Assembly (NCBI RefSeq): GCF_000472505.1
Contig: NZ_KI421429.1
Location: 73,871-137,870, forward strand
DNA from: Luteimonas sp. J29
GTDB lineage: Bacteria; Pseudomonadota; Gammaproteobacteria; Xanthomonadales; Xanthomonadaceae
Direction of reading: 5' to 3'
Length of the DNA: 64,000 nucleotides
Part shown: positions 10,968 to 20,689 of the stretch, piece by piece
How positions within the stretch are numbered: position 1 is the stretch's first letter
Layout of the letters: the number at the start of each line of letters is the position of its first letter
Translations under genes and position numbers: made by a program
The notes under the pieces: generated by a model
Told to the model about the DNA's origin: nothing
Database searches by the model: none
The model's input: only the letters and a program-made list of their open reading frames with translations

Positions 10968-12203
10968 TCAGTCCGCCTGGCGGCGCAGGAACGCCGGGAT
11001 GTCGAGGTAGTTGCTGTCGCCGAAATCGGCCACCGCCGGCGCCGGGGCGGCCGGCTCCGCCGCCGCCGAGCGGCCGCGCAGCGCGCCGGCGATGCCCGCG
11101 CCGCTGTTGAACGCCTCGACCGGATCGTCGATGAACATGCCGGTGGTGCCGTCGCGGCGGCCGGTGTTGACCAGCTGCACGTTCGGGCGGCGGCCGGTGG
11201 CGCCCTCGAACCCGGTGTCGCGGATCGGCTGGCGCCCCGCGGCGCGGTTGAGGCCGGTGGCCACCACGGTCACGCGCACGTCGTCGGCCATGTCGGGGTC
11301 GAGCACGGTGCCGATCACGATGGTCGCGTCCTCGCTGGCGAAGTTCTCCACGGTGCGGCCGACTTCGTCGAACTCGCTCATGGTGAAGTCCGGGCCGGCG
11401 GTGATGTTGACCAGGATGCCGTTGGCGCCGGCCAGGTTGACGTCGTCGAGCAACGGGTTCTGGATCGCCGCCTCGGCCGCGGCCTGGGCGCGGTCGTCGC
11501 CGCGGGCGTGTCCGGTGCCCATCATCGCCAGGCCCATCTCGGACATGACGGTGCGCACGTCGGCGAAGTCGACGTTGATCAGGCCCGGGCGCACGATCAG
11601 GTCGGCGATGCCCTGCACCGCGCCGAGCAGCACGTCGTTGGCGGCGCGGAACGCCTGGATCATGGTGGCGTTGCGGCCGAGCACGGTGATCAGCTTCTCG
11701 TTCGGGATCGTGATCAGCGAGTCGCAGTGCGCCGAGAGGTCCTCGATGCCCTTGAGCGCGACCTGCATGCGGCGACGGCCCTCGAACGGGAACGGCTTGG
11801 TCACCACGGCCACGGTGAGGATGCCCATCTCCTTGGCCAGCTGCGCGACGACCGGCGCCGCGCCGGTGCCGGTGCCGCCGCCCATGCCCGCGGTGATGAA
11901 CACCATGTCGGCGCCCTGCAGCGCGTCCATGATGATCTCGCGGTCCTCGAGCGCGGCCTGGCGGCCGACTTCGGGGTTGGCGCCCGCGCCCAGGCCCTTG
12001 GTGACGCTGGAGCCGAGCTGCAGCTGCAGCTTGGCGCCGCAGTTGCGGATCGCCTGCGCGTCGGTATTGGCGGTGATGAATTCCACGCCGTCGACGCTGC
12101 TGTTGACCATGTGCGCGACCGCGTTGCCGCCGCCGCCGCCCACGCCGATCACCTTGATGACGGCATTCGGGGCCATCTTTTCCACGAGTTCGAAATGTGC
12201 CAT
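10968..12203 (-). CDS. ftsZ: Cell division GTPase FtsZ
   Basis: The tubulin homologue that forms the Z ring at midcell. It has 411 residues, with the N-terminal glycine loop VIGVGGGGGNAV (18-29) and the tubulin signature GGGTGTG (108-114). The T7 catalytic loop NVDFADVRTVM is also present. After an Ala/Pro-rich linker, the C-terminal peptide DSNYLDIPAFLRRQAD matches the FtsA/ZipA-binding tail. A good ribosome-binding site (GAGGA, about 8 bases upstream) supports the ATG at 12203. Unlike the other dcw genes it is separated from its upstream neighbour ftsA by 237 bases, so it may have its own promoter. That gap also holds a TTGCTG microsatellite. Confidence 0.98.
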   Translation of the reverse strand: MAHFELVEKMAPNAVIKVIGVGGGGGNAVAHMVNSSVDGVEFITANTDAQAIRNCGAKLQLQLGSSVTKGLGAGANPEVGRQAALEDREIIMDALQGADMVFITAGMGGGTGTGAAPVVAQLAKEMGILTVAVVTKPFPFEGRRRMQVALKGIEDLSAHCDSLITIPNEKLITVLGRNATMIQAFRAANDVLLGAVQGIADLIVRPGLINVDFADVRTVMSEMGLAMMGTGHARGDDRAQAAAEAAIQNPLLDDVNLAGANGILVNITAGPDFTMSEFDEVGRTVENFASEDATIVIGTVLDPDMADDVRVTVVATGLNRAAGRQPIRDTGFEGATGRRPNVQLVNTGRRDGTTGMFIDDPVEAFNSGAGIAGALRGRSAAAEPAAPAPAVADFGDSNYLDIPAFLRRQAD

Positions 12204-12309
12204 GTCCTAGTCCTCGGTTTGTGCCGGGATTGGGGTCCGGACGCGGTTCCTGCCGTTTCCGTTCCGCTCATCGCCGGCGTTGTTATCGGGTGACGCCTTG
12301 TGGCCTTTG

Positions 12310-12333
12310 TTGCTGTTGCTGTTGCTGTTGCTG
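12310..12333. repeat. TTGCTG hexamer microsatellite between ftsA and ftsZ
   Basis: Four perfect tandem copies of TTGCTG (CAGCAA on the coding strand), flanked by partial copies (TTTG before, CTGTCTG after), in the 237-base gap upstream of ftsZ. A small open frame (12207-12392, minus; 61 codons) reads the repeat as Ser-Asn and ends three bases before the ftsZ start. It has no well-spaced ribosome-binding site and is not annotated as a gene. Confidence 0.85.
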
Positions 12334-12440
12334 TCTGTTTCGACTGACTGTTGACCGACTTGCTGCTGCCCTGCTCCCTCCGCCCTTCGCATCTCCCGGC
12401 ACCGCCGGCTTCTCCCCGTGTCCCGTTCCCGCCCGGGGGC

Positions 12441-13676
12441 TCAGAACTCGCCCCGGAACCAGGTGCTCAGCTTCTTGAACAGCGTCCCGGCCTTGCCCGT
12501 CGGCAGCGACGGACGGCGCGGGTTCTCGATCTGGCTGCCCATCAGCAGCAGGCCCACGCCGGTGGCGTGGACCGGGTTGTTGACCACTTCGCCCAGGCCG
12601 GTGACGTGCTGCGGGATGCCCACGCGCACCGGCATCTGCAGCATCTCCTCGGCCAGCTCGACCACGCCTTCCATCTTCGCGGCGCCGCCGGTGAGCACCA
12701 TGCCGGCGCGCACGTGCTGCTCGAAGCCGGAGCGGCGCAGCTCGGCCTGGACCATCTCGAAGATCTCCTCGTAGCGGGCCTGCACCGCCTGCGCCAGCGC
12801 CTGGCGCGGCAGGCGGCGCGGCGGGCGGTCGCCCACGCTCGGCACCTGGATCGATTCCTCGCTGGTGGCCAGCTGCGCCAGCGCGCAGGCGTACCGGACC
12901 TTGATCTGCTCGGCCTCGGGCGTGGGCGTGCGCAGCATGTGCGCGATGTCCTCGGTGACCTTGTCGCCGGCGATCGGCAGCGAGGCGGTGTGGCAGATCG
13001 CGCCGTGCACGAACACCGCCAGGTCGGTGGTGCCCGCGCCCATGTCCACCAGCACCACGCCGAGCTCGCGCTCGTCGCCGGTGAGCACCGCGGTGCTCGA
13101 GGCCAGCGAGGACAGCACCAGGTCGTCGATCTGCAGGCCGCAGCGCTGCACGCACTTGCTGATGTTGGCCGCCGCCGACTGCGCGCACACGACCAGGTGC
13201 GCGTGCACCTCCAGGCGCACGCCGGTCATGCCGACCGGGTTGCGGATGCCTTCCTGCGAGTCGTCGAGCACGTACTCGCGCGGGATCGCGTGCAGGATCT
13301 TCTGGTCGGCCGGGATCGCCACCGCCTTGGCCGCGTCGAGCACGCGGTCGAGGTCGGCCCAGGTCACCTCGCCGTCGCGGATCGGGACGATGCCGTTGGA
13401 GTTGCGGCACTGGACGTGGTTGCCGGAGATCGAGGCGTACACGCTGCGGATCTCGCAGCCGGCCATGAGCTCGGCCTCCTCGATCGCGCGCTGGATCGAC
13501 TGCACGGTGGATTCGATGTCGACCACCACGCCGCGCTTGAGGCCGCGCGATTCGTGGCTGCCGATGCCGATCACCTCGATCGGGTTGCCGGGGGAGTACT
13601 CGCCCACCAGCGCCACCACCTTGGAGGTGCCGATGTCGAGTCCGACGATGAGGGCCTTGTCGCCTTTGCGGTTCAT
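12441..13676 (-). CDS. ftsA: Cell division protein FtsA
   Basis: An actin-like ATPase that tethers FtsZ filaments to the membrane and recruits later division proteins. The 411-residue product starts [20 protein letters not shown], with the actin-type phosphate-1 loop DIGTSK. Phosphate-2 is seen as VLVDMGAGTTDLAVF and the adenosine motif as VLTGGAAKMEGV. The C-terminus ends in an amphipathic helix (GTLFKKLSTWFRGEF), the membrane-targeting sequence. The ATG at 13676 overlaps the ftsQ stop in an ATGA tetranucleotide, so translation is probably coupled. It is followed by the 237-base microsatellite-bearing gap before ftsZ. Confidence 0.98.
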   Translation of the reverse strand: MNRKGDKALIVGLDIGTSKVVALVGEYSPGNPIEVIGIGSHESRGLKRGVVVDIESTVQSIQRAIEEAELMAGCEIRSVYASISGNHVQCRNSNGIVPIRDGEVTWADLDRVLDAAKAVAIPADQKILHAIPREYVLDDSQEGIRNPVGMTGVRLEVHAHLVVCAQSAAANISKCVQRCGLQIDDLVLSSLASSTAVLTGDERELGVVLVDMGAGTTDLAVFVHGAICHTASLPIAGDKVTEDIAHMLRTPTPEAEQIKVRYACALAQLATSEESIQVPSVGDRPPRRLPRQALAQAVQARYEEIFEMVQAELRRSGFEQHVRAGMVLTGGAAKMEGVVELAEEMLQMPVRVGIPQHVTGLGEVVNNPVHATGVGLLLMGSQIENPRRPSLPTGKAGTLFKKLSTWFRGEF

Positions 13677-14491
13677 GTGCGGGAGCCGGGATTCACGAGG
13701 GGGGAACGCAGGCCGGTCGGCGCGTCGTGGCGGGTGAGCGACGCCAGCGCGCCGCCCCCGCCCGCGTCGCCGCCGGCAGGTCCGGGCTCGCCCCATTCCA
13801 GGGCGAAGCCGTTGGTGTAGCGGAGGTCGGCGCGGCGCAGCACCTGCGCGCTGCGCGCCAGCAGCTGCGGCAGCACGCGCGCGAAGCGCTGCAGGCGCAA
13901 CCGCGCTTCCTGCTTGCCGATCGTCACTTCGATGCCGTTGTCCAGCACCAGCGACCAGCTGTCGCGGCGGTCGAGCACCAGCCGGCGCACCGACAGGCCG
14001 CCGGGCACGAACATCTCCCGGGCCTGGTTGTAGAGCGCCACCACGTCGGCCACGCGCGCATCGGGGCCGTCGAGCTCGGGCAGGCCCTCCGGCACCTCGA
14101 TGCCCTCGACCGGGAACAGGCGTCCCTGCTCCGAGAGCAGGCGGTCGGCGCCCCAGCGCGCGAACGGGCGGTGCTCGGAGATGCGCACCTCGAGCACGTC
14201 CGGCCACAGCTTGCGCACCTCGACCCGCTCCACCCACGGCAGCCGCGCGACGTCGGCCTGCACCTGGTCGAGGCGGATCGCGAAGAAGCCGGAGGCGGCA
14301 TGCGGCGCCACCACCTGGCGCAGGCGCGCCACGTCCACCCGCTCCAGGCCCTCGGTCACGCGCAGCGTGCGCAGCGGCCAGCGCTCGGCGCCGATCCAGC
14401 CGTTGACCAGCGCCACCACCGGCAGCGCGACCACCGCCAGGGCCAGTGCCCATGCGCCCACCTGGAGGATGCGGCGGAGCGGTCCGTTCAT
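13673..14491 (-). CDS. ftsQ: Cell division protein FtsQ
   Basis: A bitopic divisome protein that bridges early and late division proteins with FtsL/FtsB. The 272-residue product has a basic cytoplasmic tail and one membrane helix (about 11-32). The POTRA domain (about 37-107) includes [20 protein letters not shown], and the FtsQ beta-domain follows with [20 protein letters not shown]. The C-terminal 45 residues are Gly/Pro-rich and beyond the usual family end. Both ends overlap its neighbours by 4 bases (ddl upstream, ftsA downstream). Confidence 0.95.
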   Translation of the reverse strand: MNGPLRRILQVGAWALALAVVALPVVALVNGWIGAERWPLRTLRVTEGLERVDVARLRQVVAPHAASGFFAIRLDQVQADVARLPWVERVEVRKLWPDVLEVRISEHRPFARWGADRLLSEQGRLFPVEGIEVPEGLPELDGPDARVADVVALYNQAREMFVPGGLSVRRLVLDRRDSWSLVLDNGIEVTIGKQEARLRLQRFARVLPQLLARSAQVLRRADLRYTNGFALEWGEPGPAGGDAGGGGALASLTRHDAPTGLRSPLVNPGSRT

Positions 14492-15435
14492 ACGGTCTGC
14501 TCCAGCACGCGCCAGCACAGCTCGGCGTAGTCGATGCCCACCTGCGCCGCGGCCTTGGGCACCAGCGAATGGCTGGTCATGCCCGGGGCGGTGTTCACTT
14601 CCAGCAGCAGCAGGCGGCCGCTGTCGCGCTCGCGCATCAGGTCCACGCGACCCCAGCCGCTGCAGCCGGCGGCGACGAACGCCGCGAGCGCCAGTTCGCC
14701 GGCCGCGCGCTCGCCCGCCTCGTCCAGGCCCGGGCACAGGTAGCGGGTGTCGTCGGCGATGTACTTGGCGTTGTAGTCGTACCACTCGCCGGCGGGCACG
14801 ATCCGGATCGAGGGCAGGGCGACGTCGCCGAGAATGGCCACGGTGAGCTCGTCGCCCACCACCATCTCCTCGACCAGCATCTCGCCGCCGTAGTCGCGCG
14901 CGACGGCGACCGCATGGGCGACGTCGTCGTCGCCCACCACGCGCGCCGCGCCCACGCTCGATCCCTCGCACGAGGGCTTCACGAACGCCGGCAGCCCGAC
15001 CTGCGCGATCGCGGCGCGCAGGTCGCCGCCGGCCGGCACGCGCGCGAAGCGCGGGGTCGGCAGGCCTTCGGCGATCCACACCTGCTTGGTGCGGATCTTG
15101 TCCATGCTCAGCGCGCTGCCCAGCACGCCGGGGCCGGTGTACGGCACGCCCAGCGCCTCGAGCAGGCCCTGGACCACGCCATCCTCGCCGCCGCCGCGGT
15201 TGCCGTGGAGGATGTTGAACACGCGGTCGACCGTGCCGGCGCGGATGGCTTCGACCAGGGCCGGGATGCCGTCCACCGGGCGGGCGTCCACGCCGCGCGA
15301 ACGCAGCGCTTCAAGCACGCCCTGGCCGGACTGCAGCGAGACTTCGCGCTCGCTGCTGGTGCCGCCCATCAGCACCGCCACGCGGCCGAAGGCGGCCGGG
15401 TCGGTGACGCGCAGCGCGGGGATGGCCAGGCTCAT
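14488..15435 (-). CDS. ddl: D-alanine--D-alanine ligase
   Basis: An ATP-grasp enzyme that makes the D-Ala-D-Ala dipeptide for MurF, in the cytoplasm. The 315-residue product has [17 protein letters not shown] near the N-terminus. The Ddl signature [19 protein letters not shown] (usually HGxxGEDG) is slightly expanded here by NRGGG. The ATP-grasp lysine region [12 protein letters not shown] and the metal site [13 protein letters not shown] are present. The DdlB-type position between murC and ftsQ is standard. The ATG at 15435 overlaps the murC stop in ATGA. Confidence 0.96.
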   Translation of the reverse strand: MSLAIPALRVTDPAAFGRVAVLMGGTSSEREVSLQSGQGVLEALRSRGVDARPVDGIPALVEAIRAGTVDRVFNILHGNRGGGEDGVVQGLLEALGVPYTGPGVLGSALSMDKIRTKQVWIAEGLPTPRFARVPAGGDLRAAIAQVGLPAFVKPSCEGSSVGAARVVGDDDVAHAVAVARDYGGEMLVEEMVVGDELTVAILGDVALPSIRIVPAGEWYDYNAKYIADDTRYLCPGLDEAGERAAGELALAAFVAAGCSGWGRVDLMRERDSGRLLLLEVNTAPGMTSHSLVPKAAAQVGIDYAELCWRVLEQTV

Positions 15436-16880
15436 CGCGCGGCCTCCGGGAAACCTTCGCGCGCCAGCTGCTGGGCGGCATGGCCGATGTCGCCGGCGCC
15501 CATCATCAGCAGCAGGTCGCCGTCGAGCAGCACGTCGGGCAGCACCTCGCGCAGCTCCTGGGCGCTGTTGACCACCACCGGATCGATGCGTCCGCGGGCC
15601 CGGATCGCGCGCGCCAGGGCCTTGGCGTCGGCGCCGGCGATCGGCGCCTCGCCGGCCGGATACACCTCGGTCAGGACCAGCGCGTCGACGTCCGACAGCA
15701 CCGCGGCGAAATCGTCGAACTGGTCGCGCGTGCGCGTGTAGCGGTGGGGCTGGAACGCCACCACCAGGCGCCGGTCGGGCCAGCCGCCGCGCGCGGCCTC
15801 GAACACCGCGGCGAGTTCGCGCGGATGGTGGCCGTAGTCGTCGACCAGCTGCACCTGCGCGCCCTGCGCGGTGCGCAGCGAGGCCAGCAGGTTGAAGCGG
15901 CGGCCGATGCCCTGGAACTTCTCCAGCGCCGCGGCGATCTGCGCGGTCTCCACGCCCAGCTGCCAGCCGATCGCGGCCGCGGCCAGCGCATTGAGCACGT
16001 TGTGGCGGCCGGGCAGCGCCAGGGTCACCGGCGTGCGCGAGCCGTCCGGCAGGCACAGGGTGAAGTGCATCGCGGTGCCGTGCTGCGACACGTCCTCTGC
16101 GCGCACGTCGGCGGCCGCGGAGACGCCGTAGGTCATCGCGTGGCGCGGCATGTCCTCGGCCAGGCGCGCGACTTCGGGATCGTCGATGCACAGCACCGCC
16201 AGGCCGTAGAACGGCAGCCGGTGCAGGAACTCGGAGAACGCCGCCTGGACCCGGGCGAAGTCGCCGCCGTAGTTCTCGAGGTGGTCGGCGTCGATGTTGG
16301 TGACCACCGCGATCAGCGGGTTCAGGCGCAGGAAGCTGCCGTCGCTCTCGTCGGCCTCGGCCACCAGCCAGTCGCCGCCGCCCAGTCGCGCGTTGGCGCC
16401 GGCCGCGAGCAGCTGGCCGCCGATCACGAAGGTCGGGTCGAGCCCGCCTTCGGCCAGCACGCTCGCGGTGAGCGAGGTGGTGGTGGTCTTGCCGTGGGTG
16501 CCGGCGACCGCGATCCCGCGGCGGAAGCGCATCAGCTCGGCCAGCATCTCGGCGCGCGGCACGATCGGGATGCGCTGCGAGCGCGCTTCCATCAGCTCGG
16601 GGTTGTCCGGCCGGATCGCGCTCGACACCACCACGCAGTCGCAGCCGAGGACGTTGGCCGCGGCGTGGCCGCGGTGCACGGTCACGCCCAGCTCGGCCAG
16701 GCGCCGGGTGGTGGCGTTGTCTGCGGTGTCCGAACCCGAGACCCTGTAGCCGAGCGTGCACAGCACCTCGGCGATGCCGCTCATGCCGGCGCCGCCGACG
16801 CCGACGAAATGCACGCGCGAGAACGAGCGGGCGATGCCCTCCTTGGTCAGGTCGCGGGCGGCGAGCAGGCGGCGGATCAC
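15432..16880 (-). CDS. murC: UDP-N-acetylmuramate--L-alanine ligase MurC
   Basis: Adds L-alanine to UDP-MurNAc, starting the peptide stem. It has 482 residues, with the Rossmann-like N-terminus [16 protein letters not shown]. The ATP loop GTHGKTTTT lies at 127-135, and the conserved ESDGSF and HHPRELAA motifs are present. The start is a GTG at 16880 that forms a GTGA overlap with the ftsW stop; no ATG gives a sensible N-terminus. In most proteobacteria murG would lie between ftsW and murC, but here the two genes overlap directly. Confidence 0.97.
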   Translation of the reverse strand: MIRRLLAARDLTKEGIARSFSRVHFVGVGGAGMSGIAEVLCTLGYRVSGSDTADNATTRRLAELGVTVHRGHAAANVLGCDCVVVSSAIRPDNPELMEARSQRIPIVPRAEMLAELMRFRRGIAVAGTHGKTTTTSLTASVLAEGGLDPTFVIGGQLLAAGANARLGGGDWLVAEADESDGSFLRLNPLIAVVTNIDADHLENYGGDFARVQAAFSEFLHRLPFYGLAVLCIDDPEVARLAEDMPRHAMTYGVSAAADVRAEDVSQHGTAMHFTLCLPDGSRTPVTLALPGRHNVLNALAAAAIGWQLGVETAQIAAALEKFQGIGRRFNLLASLRTAQGAQVQLVDDYGHHPRELAAVFEAARGGWPDRRLVVAFQPHRYTRTRDQFDDFAAVLSDVDALVLTEVYPAGEAPIAGADAKALARAIRARGRIDPVVVNSAQELREVLPDVLLDGDLLLMMGAGDIGHAAQQLAREGFPEAAR

Positions 16881-18226
16881 GGCGTCCTTCCGAAGCCGGT
16901 CGGACCCCGGCCCAGGGTCGGTTCGATGCGCGGGCGCAGGCGGCTGGTGCCGCGGACGCCGGCGAGCGCGGACGGCGGCGGCTGCGAGGTCGGCGGCGGC
17001 GGCGGGCCTTCGCCGCCCGGCGCGCGGGCGCCCTCCCCGCGCAGGCGCGCCACCTGGCGCTGGGCGCGGTCGAGTTCGTAGGACACGCGCAGCAGCAGGC
17101 CAATCGCCAGGCAGGTCATCATCACGCTCGAGCCGCCGGCCGAGACCAGCGGCAGGGTCAGTCCCTTGGTCGGCAGCAGGCCGAGGTTGACGCCGATCGA
17201 CACCAGCGCCTGCAGGCCGATGGTCAGGGCCACGCCGAAGGCGACGTAGCCGGCGAAGTGGCGGCGCATCTCGACGCAGCGGTAGCCGATCCACAGCGCA
17301 CGCCCGACCAGGGCCGCGAACAGCCCGATCACGGCCAGCACGCCGATGAAGCCCAGCTCCTCGGCGATCACCGAGAAGATGAAGTCGGTGTGCGCCTCGG
17401 GCAGGTAGGACAGCTTCTGGATCGAGGCGCCCAGGCCGACGCCGGTGAGCTCGCCGCGGCCGATCGCCATCAGCGCGTTGCTCAGCTGGTAGCCGGCGCC
17501 GAGCTGGTCTTCCCACGGGTTCCAGAACGAGGTGATGCGGCGCAGCCGGTAGGGTTCGATCACCGCCACGGCCACCAGCGCCGGCAGCAGGCACAGCACC
17601 GGCACCGCCATCCGCTTCAGGTGGCCGCCGCCGAGCACCAGCATGCACGCGGTCACCGCCAGCAGCATGGTGGCCGAGCCGAAGTCCGGCTGGACCAGCA
17701 GCATCAGCACCATCACCAGGGCCACGCCGATCGGCTTGAGCATCGCCGTCCAGGTCGCGTTGACCTCGTCGCGGAAGCGCACCAGGTAGCTGGCCAGCCA
17801 CACCAGGTAGAGCACCTTCGCCGCCTCGACCACCTGGAAGTTCGCCACCCCGAAGGTGATCCAGCGGCGCGCGCCGTTGACCGTGACCCCGAGGCCGGGC
17901 AGGAACACCAGCGCCAGCAGCACGATGCAGGCCACCAGCAGGCCGTGCGGGTACTTCTCGACCAGCTTCAGGTCGGTGCGCATGGCCACCGCGCACAGCA
18001 CGATGCCGGCGGCGAGGAACACCACGTGCTTGAACAGGTAGTAGAACGGGCCTTGGCCGTGGTTGCCGGCCACCGCGATCGAGGCCGAGGCGACCATCAC
18101 CACGCCGAACGCCGCCAGCGCCAGCGCCACGCCCATCAGCCAGCCATCGTAGCGGCCTTCGATGGCGTCCAGGCGGGTCGCCTGGCCGCTGCCTTCGAAC
18201 ATGCGGGAGTCGGCGGTCACGGCCAT
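16877..18226 (-). CDS. ftsW: Peptidoglycan glycosyltransferase FtsW
   Basis: A SEDS-family septal glycan polymerase that works with FtsI. The 449-residue product has about ten membrane segments. SEDS hallmarks are the NGARRWI loop, [37 protein letters not shown] and PLVSAGGSS. The C-terminal 50 residues form a cytoplasmic Pro-rich tail (a GPPPPP run, then TSQPPPS), longer than in E. coli. The ATG at 18226 shares one base with the mraY stop (TGATG). No murD lies between mraY and ftsW. Confidence 0.96.
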   Translation of the reverse strand: MAVTADSRMFEGSGQATRLDAIEGRYDGWLMGVALALAAFGVVMVASASIAVAGNHGQGPFYYLFKHVVFLAAGIVLCAVAMRTDLKLVEKYPHGLLVACIVLLALVFLPGLGVTVNGARRWITFGVANFQVVEAAKVLYLVWLASYLVRFRDEVNATWTAMLKPIGVALVMVLMLLVQPDFGSATMLLAVTACMLVLGGGHLKRMAVPVLCLLPALVAVAVIEPYRLRRITSFWNPWEDQLGAGYQLSNALMAIGRGELTGVGLGASIQKLSYLPEAHTDFIFSVIAEELGFIGVLAVIGLFAALVGRALWIGYRCVEMRRHFAGYVAFGVALTIGLQALVSIGVNLGLLPTKGLTLPLVSAGGSSVMMTCLAIGLLLRVSYELDRAQRQVARLRGEGARAPGGEGPPPPPTSQPPPSALAGVRGTSRLRPRIEPTLGRGPTGFGRTP

Positions 18227-19311
18227 CAGCGCACCTTCAGCGTTGCAAGGCCGACCAGGACGAGGATCACCGAGATGATCCAGAAGCGCACGATCACGCG
18301 CGGCTCCGGCCAGCCCTTGAGCTCGAAGTGGTGGTGGATGGGCGCCATGCGGAACACGCGCTTGCCGGTGAGCTTGAAGCTGGCGACCTGGATCATCACC
18401 GACAGCGTCTCGATGACGAAGATGCCGCCCATGACCACCAGCACCAGTTCCTGGCGCACGATCACGGCCATCGTGCCGAGCACCGCGCCCAGCGCCAGCG
18501 CGCCGATGTCGCCCATGAACACCATCGCCGGGTAGGTGTTGAACCACAGGAAACCCAGGCCCGCGCCGGCGATCGCGGCGCAGATGATGGTCAGTTCGCC
18601 GGCGCCGGGCACCGGCGGGATCTGCAGGTAGCGCGAGAACTCGGCGTGGCCCGAGGCGTAGGCGAACACCGCGAGGCCGCCGGCGACCAGCACCGTGGGC
18701 ATGATCGCCAGGCCGTCGAGGCCGTCGGTGAGGTTGACCGCGTTTGAGAACCCGACGATCCAGAAGTAGGCGATCGCCACGAAGCTGATCCCCGCCAGCG
18801 GCAGCGCCACCGACTTGAACAGCGGCACGTAGAAGGTCGTCGCCGCCGGCACGTCCGCGTACAGGAACAGATACAGGCCGGCGGCGAGACCGAAGATCGA
18901 CTGCAGCAGGTACTTCCAGCGCGACTTCAGGCCGTTCGGGTCGCGCCTGACGATCTTGATCCAGTCGTCGTACCAGCCGATCGCGCCGAAGGCCACCATC
19001 ACCAGCAGCACCACCCACACGTACTTGTTGCGCAGGTCGCCCCACATCAGCACCGCGGCGCTGACCGTGATCAGGATCAGCGCCCCGCCCATGGTCGGGG
19101 TGCCGGCCTTGGAGAAGTGCGACTGCGGGCCGTCCTGGCGGATCGGCTGGCCGCCCTTGTACTGGGCGAGCTTGCGGATCACCGCCGGGCCCCACCACAG
19201 CGACAGGAACAGCGCGGTCAGCGCGGCGAGGATGCCGCGGAAGGTCAGGTAGCCGAACAGGCCGAACAGGCCCTCGTGCTGCTGCAGCCAGCGGGTGAGT
19301 TCAAGCAGCAT
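18226..19311 (-). CDS. mraY: Phospho-N-acetylmuramoyl-pentapeptide-transferase MraY
   Basis: Makes lipid I by moving phospho-MurNAc-pentapeptide to undecaprenyl phosphate in the inner membrane. The product is 361 residues, near the family norm of 360. It has about ten membrane helices, the DDW motif (D115-D116), the [10 protein letters not shown] signature, the [11 protein letters not shown] nucleotide loop and the [13 protein letters not shown]-terminal motif. Its start overlaps the murF stop by 11 bases. Confidence 0.98.
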   Translation of the reverse strand: MLLELTRWLQQHEGLFGLFGYLTFRGILAALTALFLSLWWGPAVIRKLAQYKGGQPIRQDGPQSHFSKAGTPTMGGALILITVSAAVLMWGDLRNKYVWVVLLVMVAFGAIGWYDDWIKIVRRDPNGLKSRWKYLLQSIFGLAAGLYLFLYADVPAATTFYVPLFKSVALPLAGISFVAIAYFWIVGFSNAVNLTDGLDGLAIMPTVLVAGGLAVFAYASGHAEFSRYLQIPPVPGAGELTIICAAIAGAGLGFLWFNTYPAMVFMGDIGALALGAVLGTMAVIVRQELVLVVMGGIFVIETLSVMIQVASFKLTGKRVFRMAPIHHHFELKGWPEPRVIVRFWIISVILVLVGLATLKVR

Positions 19312-20689
19312 CGTGTTCCCCCGTTTCCGGCAGCAGTGCGTCGACCACGCGGTCCATCGCGCTGCCGCGCGACCCCTTCACCAGCACCCGCACGCCGGCG
19401 TGCAGGTCGACCCGTAGCGCGTCGACCAGCGCGCCGTGGTCGTCGAAGTGTCGCCCGCCCTCGCCGAAGGCCTCGGCCGCGGCGCGGCTCAGCGGCCCGA
19501 TCGCGTACAGGCGCGCGATCCCCGCGCGGCGCGCGCGGCGGCCGGCCTCGGCGTGCAGCGCCTCGCCGTCCGCGCCGAGCTCGCGCATGTCGCCGAGCAC
19601 CAGCCAGTTCTCGCCCGCGGCGGCGGCCAGGGTGTCGATGGCGGCGTTGAGCGAACCGGGGTTGGCGTTGTAGCTGTCGTCGATCAGCATCGCGCCGTTG
19701 GCCAGGCGATGGCGCACCAGGCGCCCCTTCACCGGCTCGGCTTCCGACAGCGCCAGCGCGATCGTGTCCAGCGGCACGCCGAGCGCAAGCGCGACCGAGG
19801 TCGCGGCCAGCGCGTTGGCGACGTTGTGGCGACCCGGCAGCGGCAGGCGCACGCCGACGCTGCCGGCCGGCGTGGCCAGGGTGAAGCGCGACTCGCCGTC
19901 GCCGCATTCGACCTCGCGCGCGGTGACGTCGGCGCTGGCTTCCAGGCCGAAGCGGATGATGCGCCGGCCCTGGGCCCGGCCGGCGAAGTACGGCGCGAAG
20001 GCGTCGTCGGCGTTGATCACCGCGGTGCCGTCGTGCGGCAGCGCCTCGTAGATCGCGCCCTTGGTCTCGGCGATGCCCATCAGGCTCCGCATGCGCTCCA
20101 GGTGCGCCGGGGCGACGTTGTTGACCACGGCCACGTGCGGGCGCGCGATCGCGGTCAGGTAGGCGATGTCGTCGCGCTTGCCGGCGCCCATCTCGTAGAT
20201 CGCGACATCGACGTCGTCCGGCGCCTCGATCACCGACAGCGGCAGGCCGATCTCGTTGTTGCGGTTGCCGGGGTTGGCGTGGGCGCGCATGGCGCGCGAG
20301 GCGATCGCGAGCGCCAGCTGCTTGACGCTGGTCTTGCCGTTGCTGCCGGTGATGCCGACCACCCGGCCGCGGCGGCCGCGCTGGATCGCGGCGGCCAGCG
20401 CGCCCAGCGCGCGCTCGGTGTCGGCCACCAGCACCTGCGGCAGCGGCGCGTCGACCTCGCGCGAGACCATCGCCGCGCGCGCGCCCTGCGCGGCGGCGGC
20501 CGCGACGTGGTCGTGGCCGTCGAAGTTCACGCCCCGGAGCGCGATGAACAGCGCGGCGCGGCCGTCGCGCGCGTCGAGGGTGCGGGTATCGGTCTCGACC
20601 GCGTCGATCAGCACGTCGGCGGCGGCGCCGGCGCCCACCAGGCGGCCGCCGGCCCACTGCGCGATCCGGGAGAGCGGCAGCGGCTTCAT
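19301..20689 (-). CDS. murF: UDP-MurNAc-tripeptide--D-Ala-D-Ala ligase MurF
   Basis: Adds D-Ala-D-Ala to the tripeptide precursor, completing the pentapeptide. It has 462 residues, with the ATP loop [10 protein letters not shown] (112-121), then [13 protein letters not shown], the [11 protein letters not shown] motif and [10 protein letters not shown] typical of MurF. The ATG at 20689 overlaps the murE stop in ATGA, placing it in the coupled dcw series. The product of ddl, seven genes later in the window, is its co-substrate. Confidence 0.97.
   Translation of the reverse strand: MKPLPLSRIAQWAGGRLVGAGAAADVLIDAVETDTRTLDARDGRAALFIALRGVNFDGHDHVAAAAAQGARAAMVSREVDAPLPQVLVADTERALGALAAAIQRGRRGRVVGITGSNGKTSVKQLALAIASRAMRAHANPGNRNNEIGLPLSVIEAPDDVDVAIYEMGAGKRDDIAYLTAIARPHVAVVNNVAPAHLERMRSLMGIAETKGAIYEALPHDGTAVINADDAFAPYFAGRAQGRRIIRFGLEASADVTAREVECGDGESRFTLATPAGSVGVRLPLPGRHNVANALAATSVALALGVPLDTIALALSEAEPVKGRLVRHRLANGAMLIDDSYNANPGSLNAAIDTLAAAAGENWLVLGDMRELGADGEALHAEAGRRARRAGIARLYAIGPLSRAAAEAFGEGGRHFDDHGALVDALRVDLHAGVRVLVKGSRGSAMDRVVDALLPETGEHDAA

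Noticed and set aside
12283..12440. Poly-Gln frame reading through the TTGCTG repeat as a coding gene
   Set aside because: The frame is the +1 shadow of ftsA running on past the ftsA stop; codon pattern and composition do not look coding.
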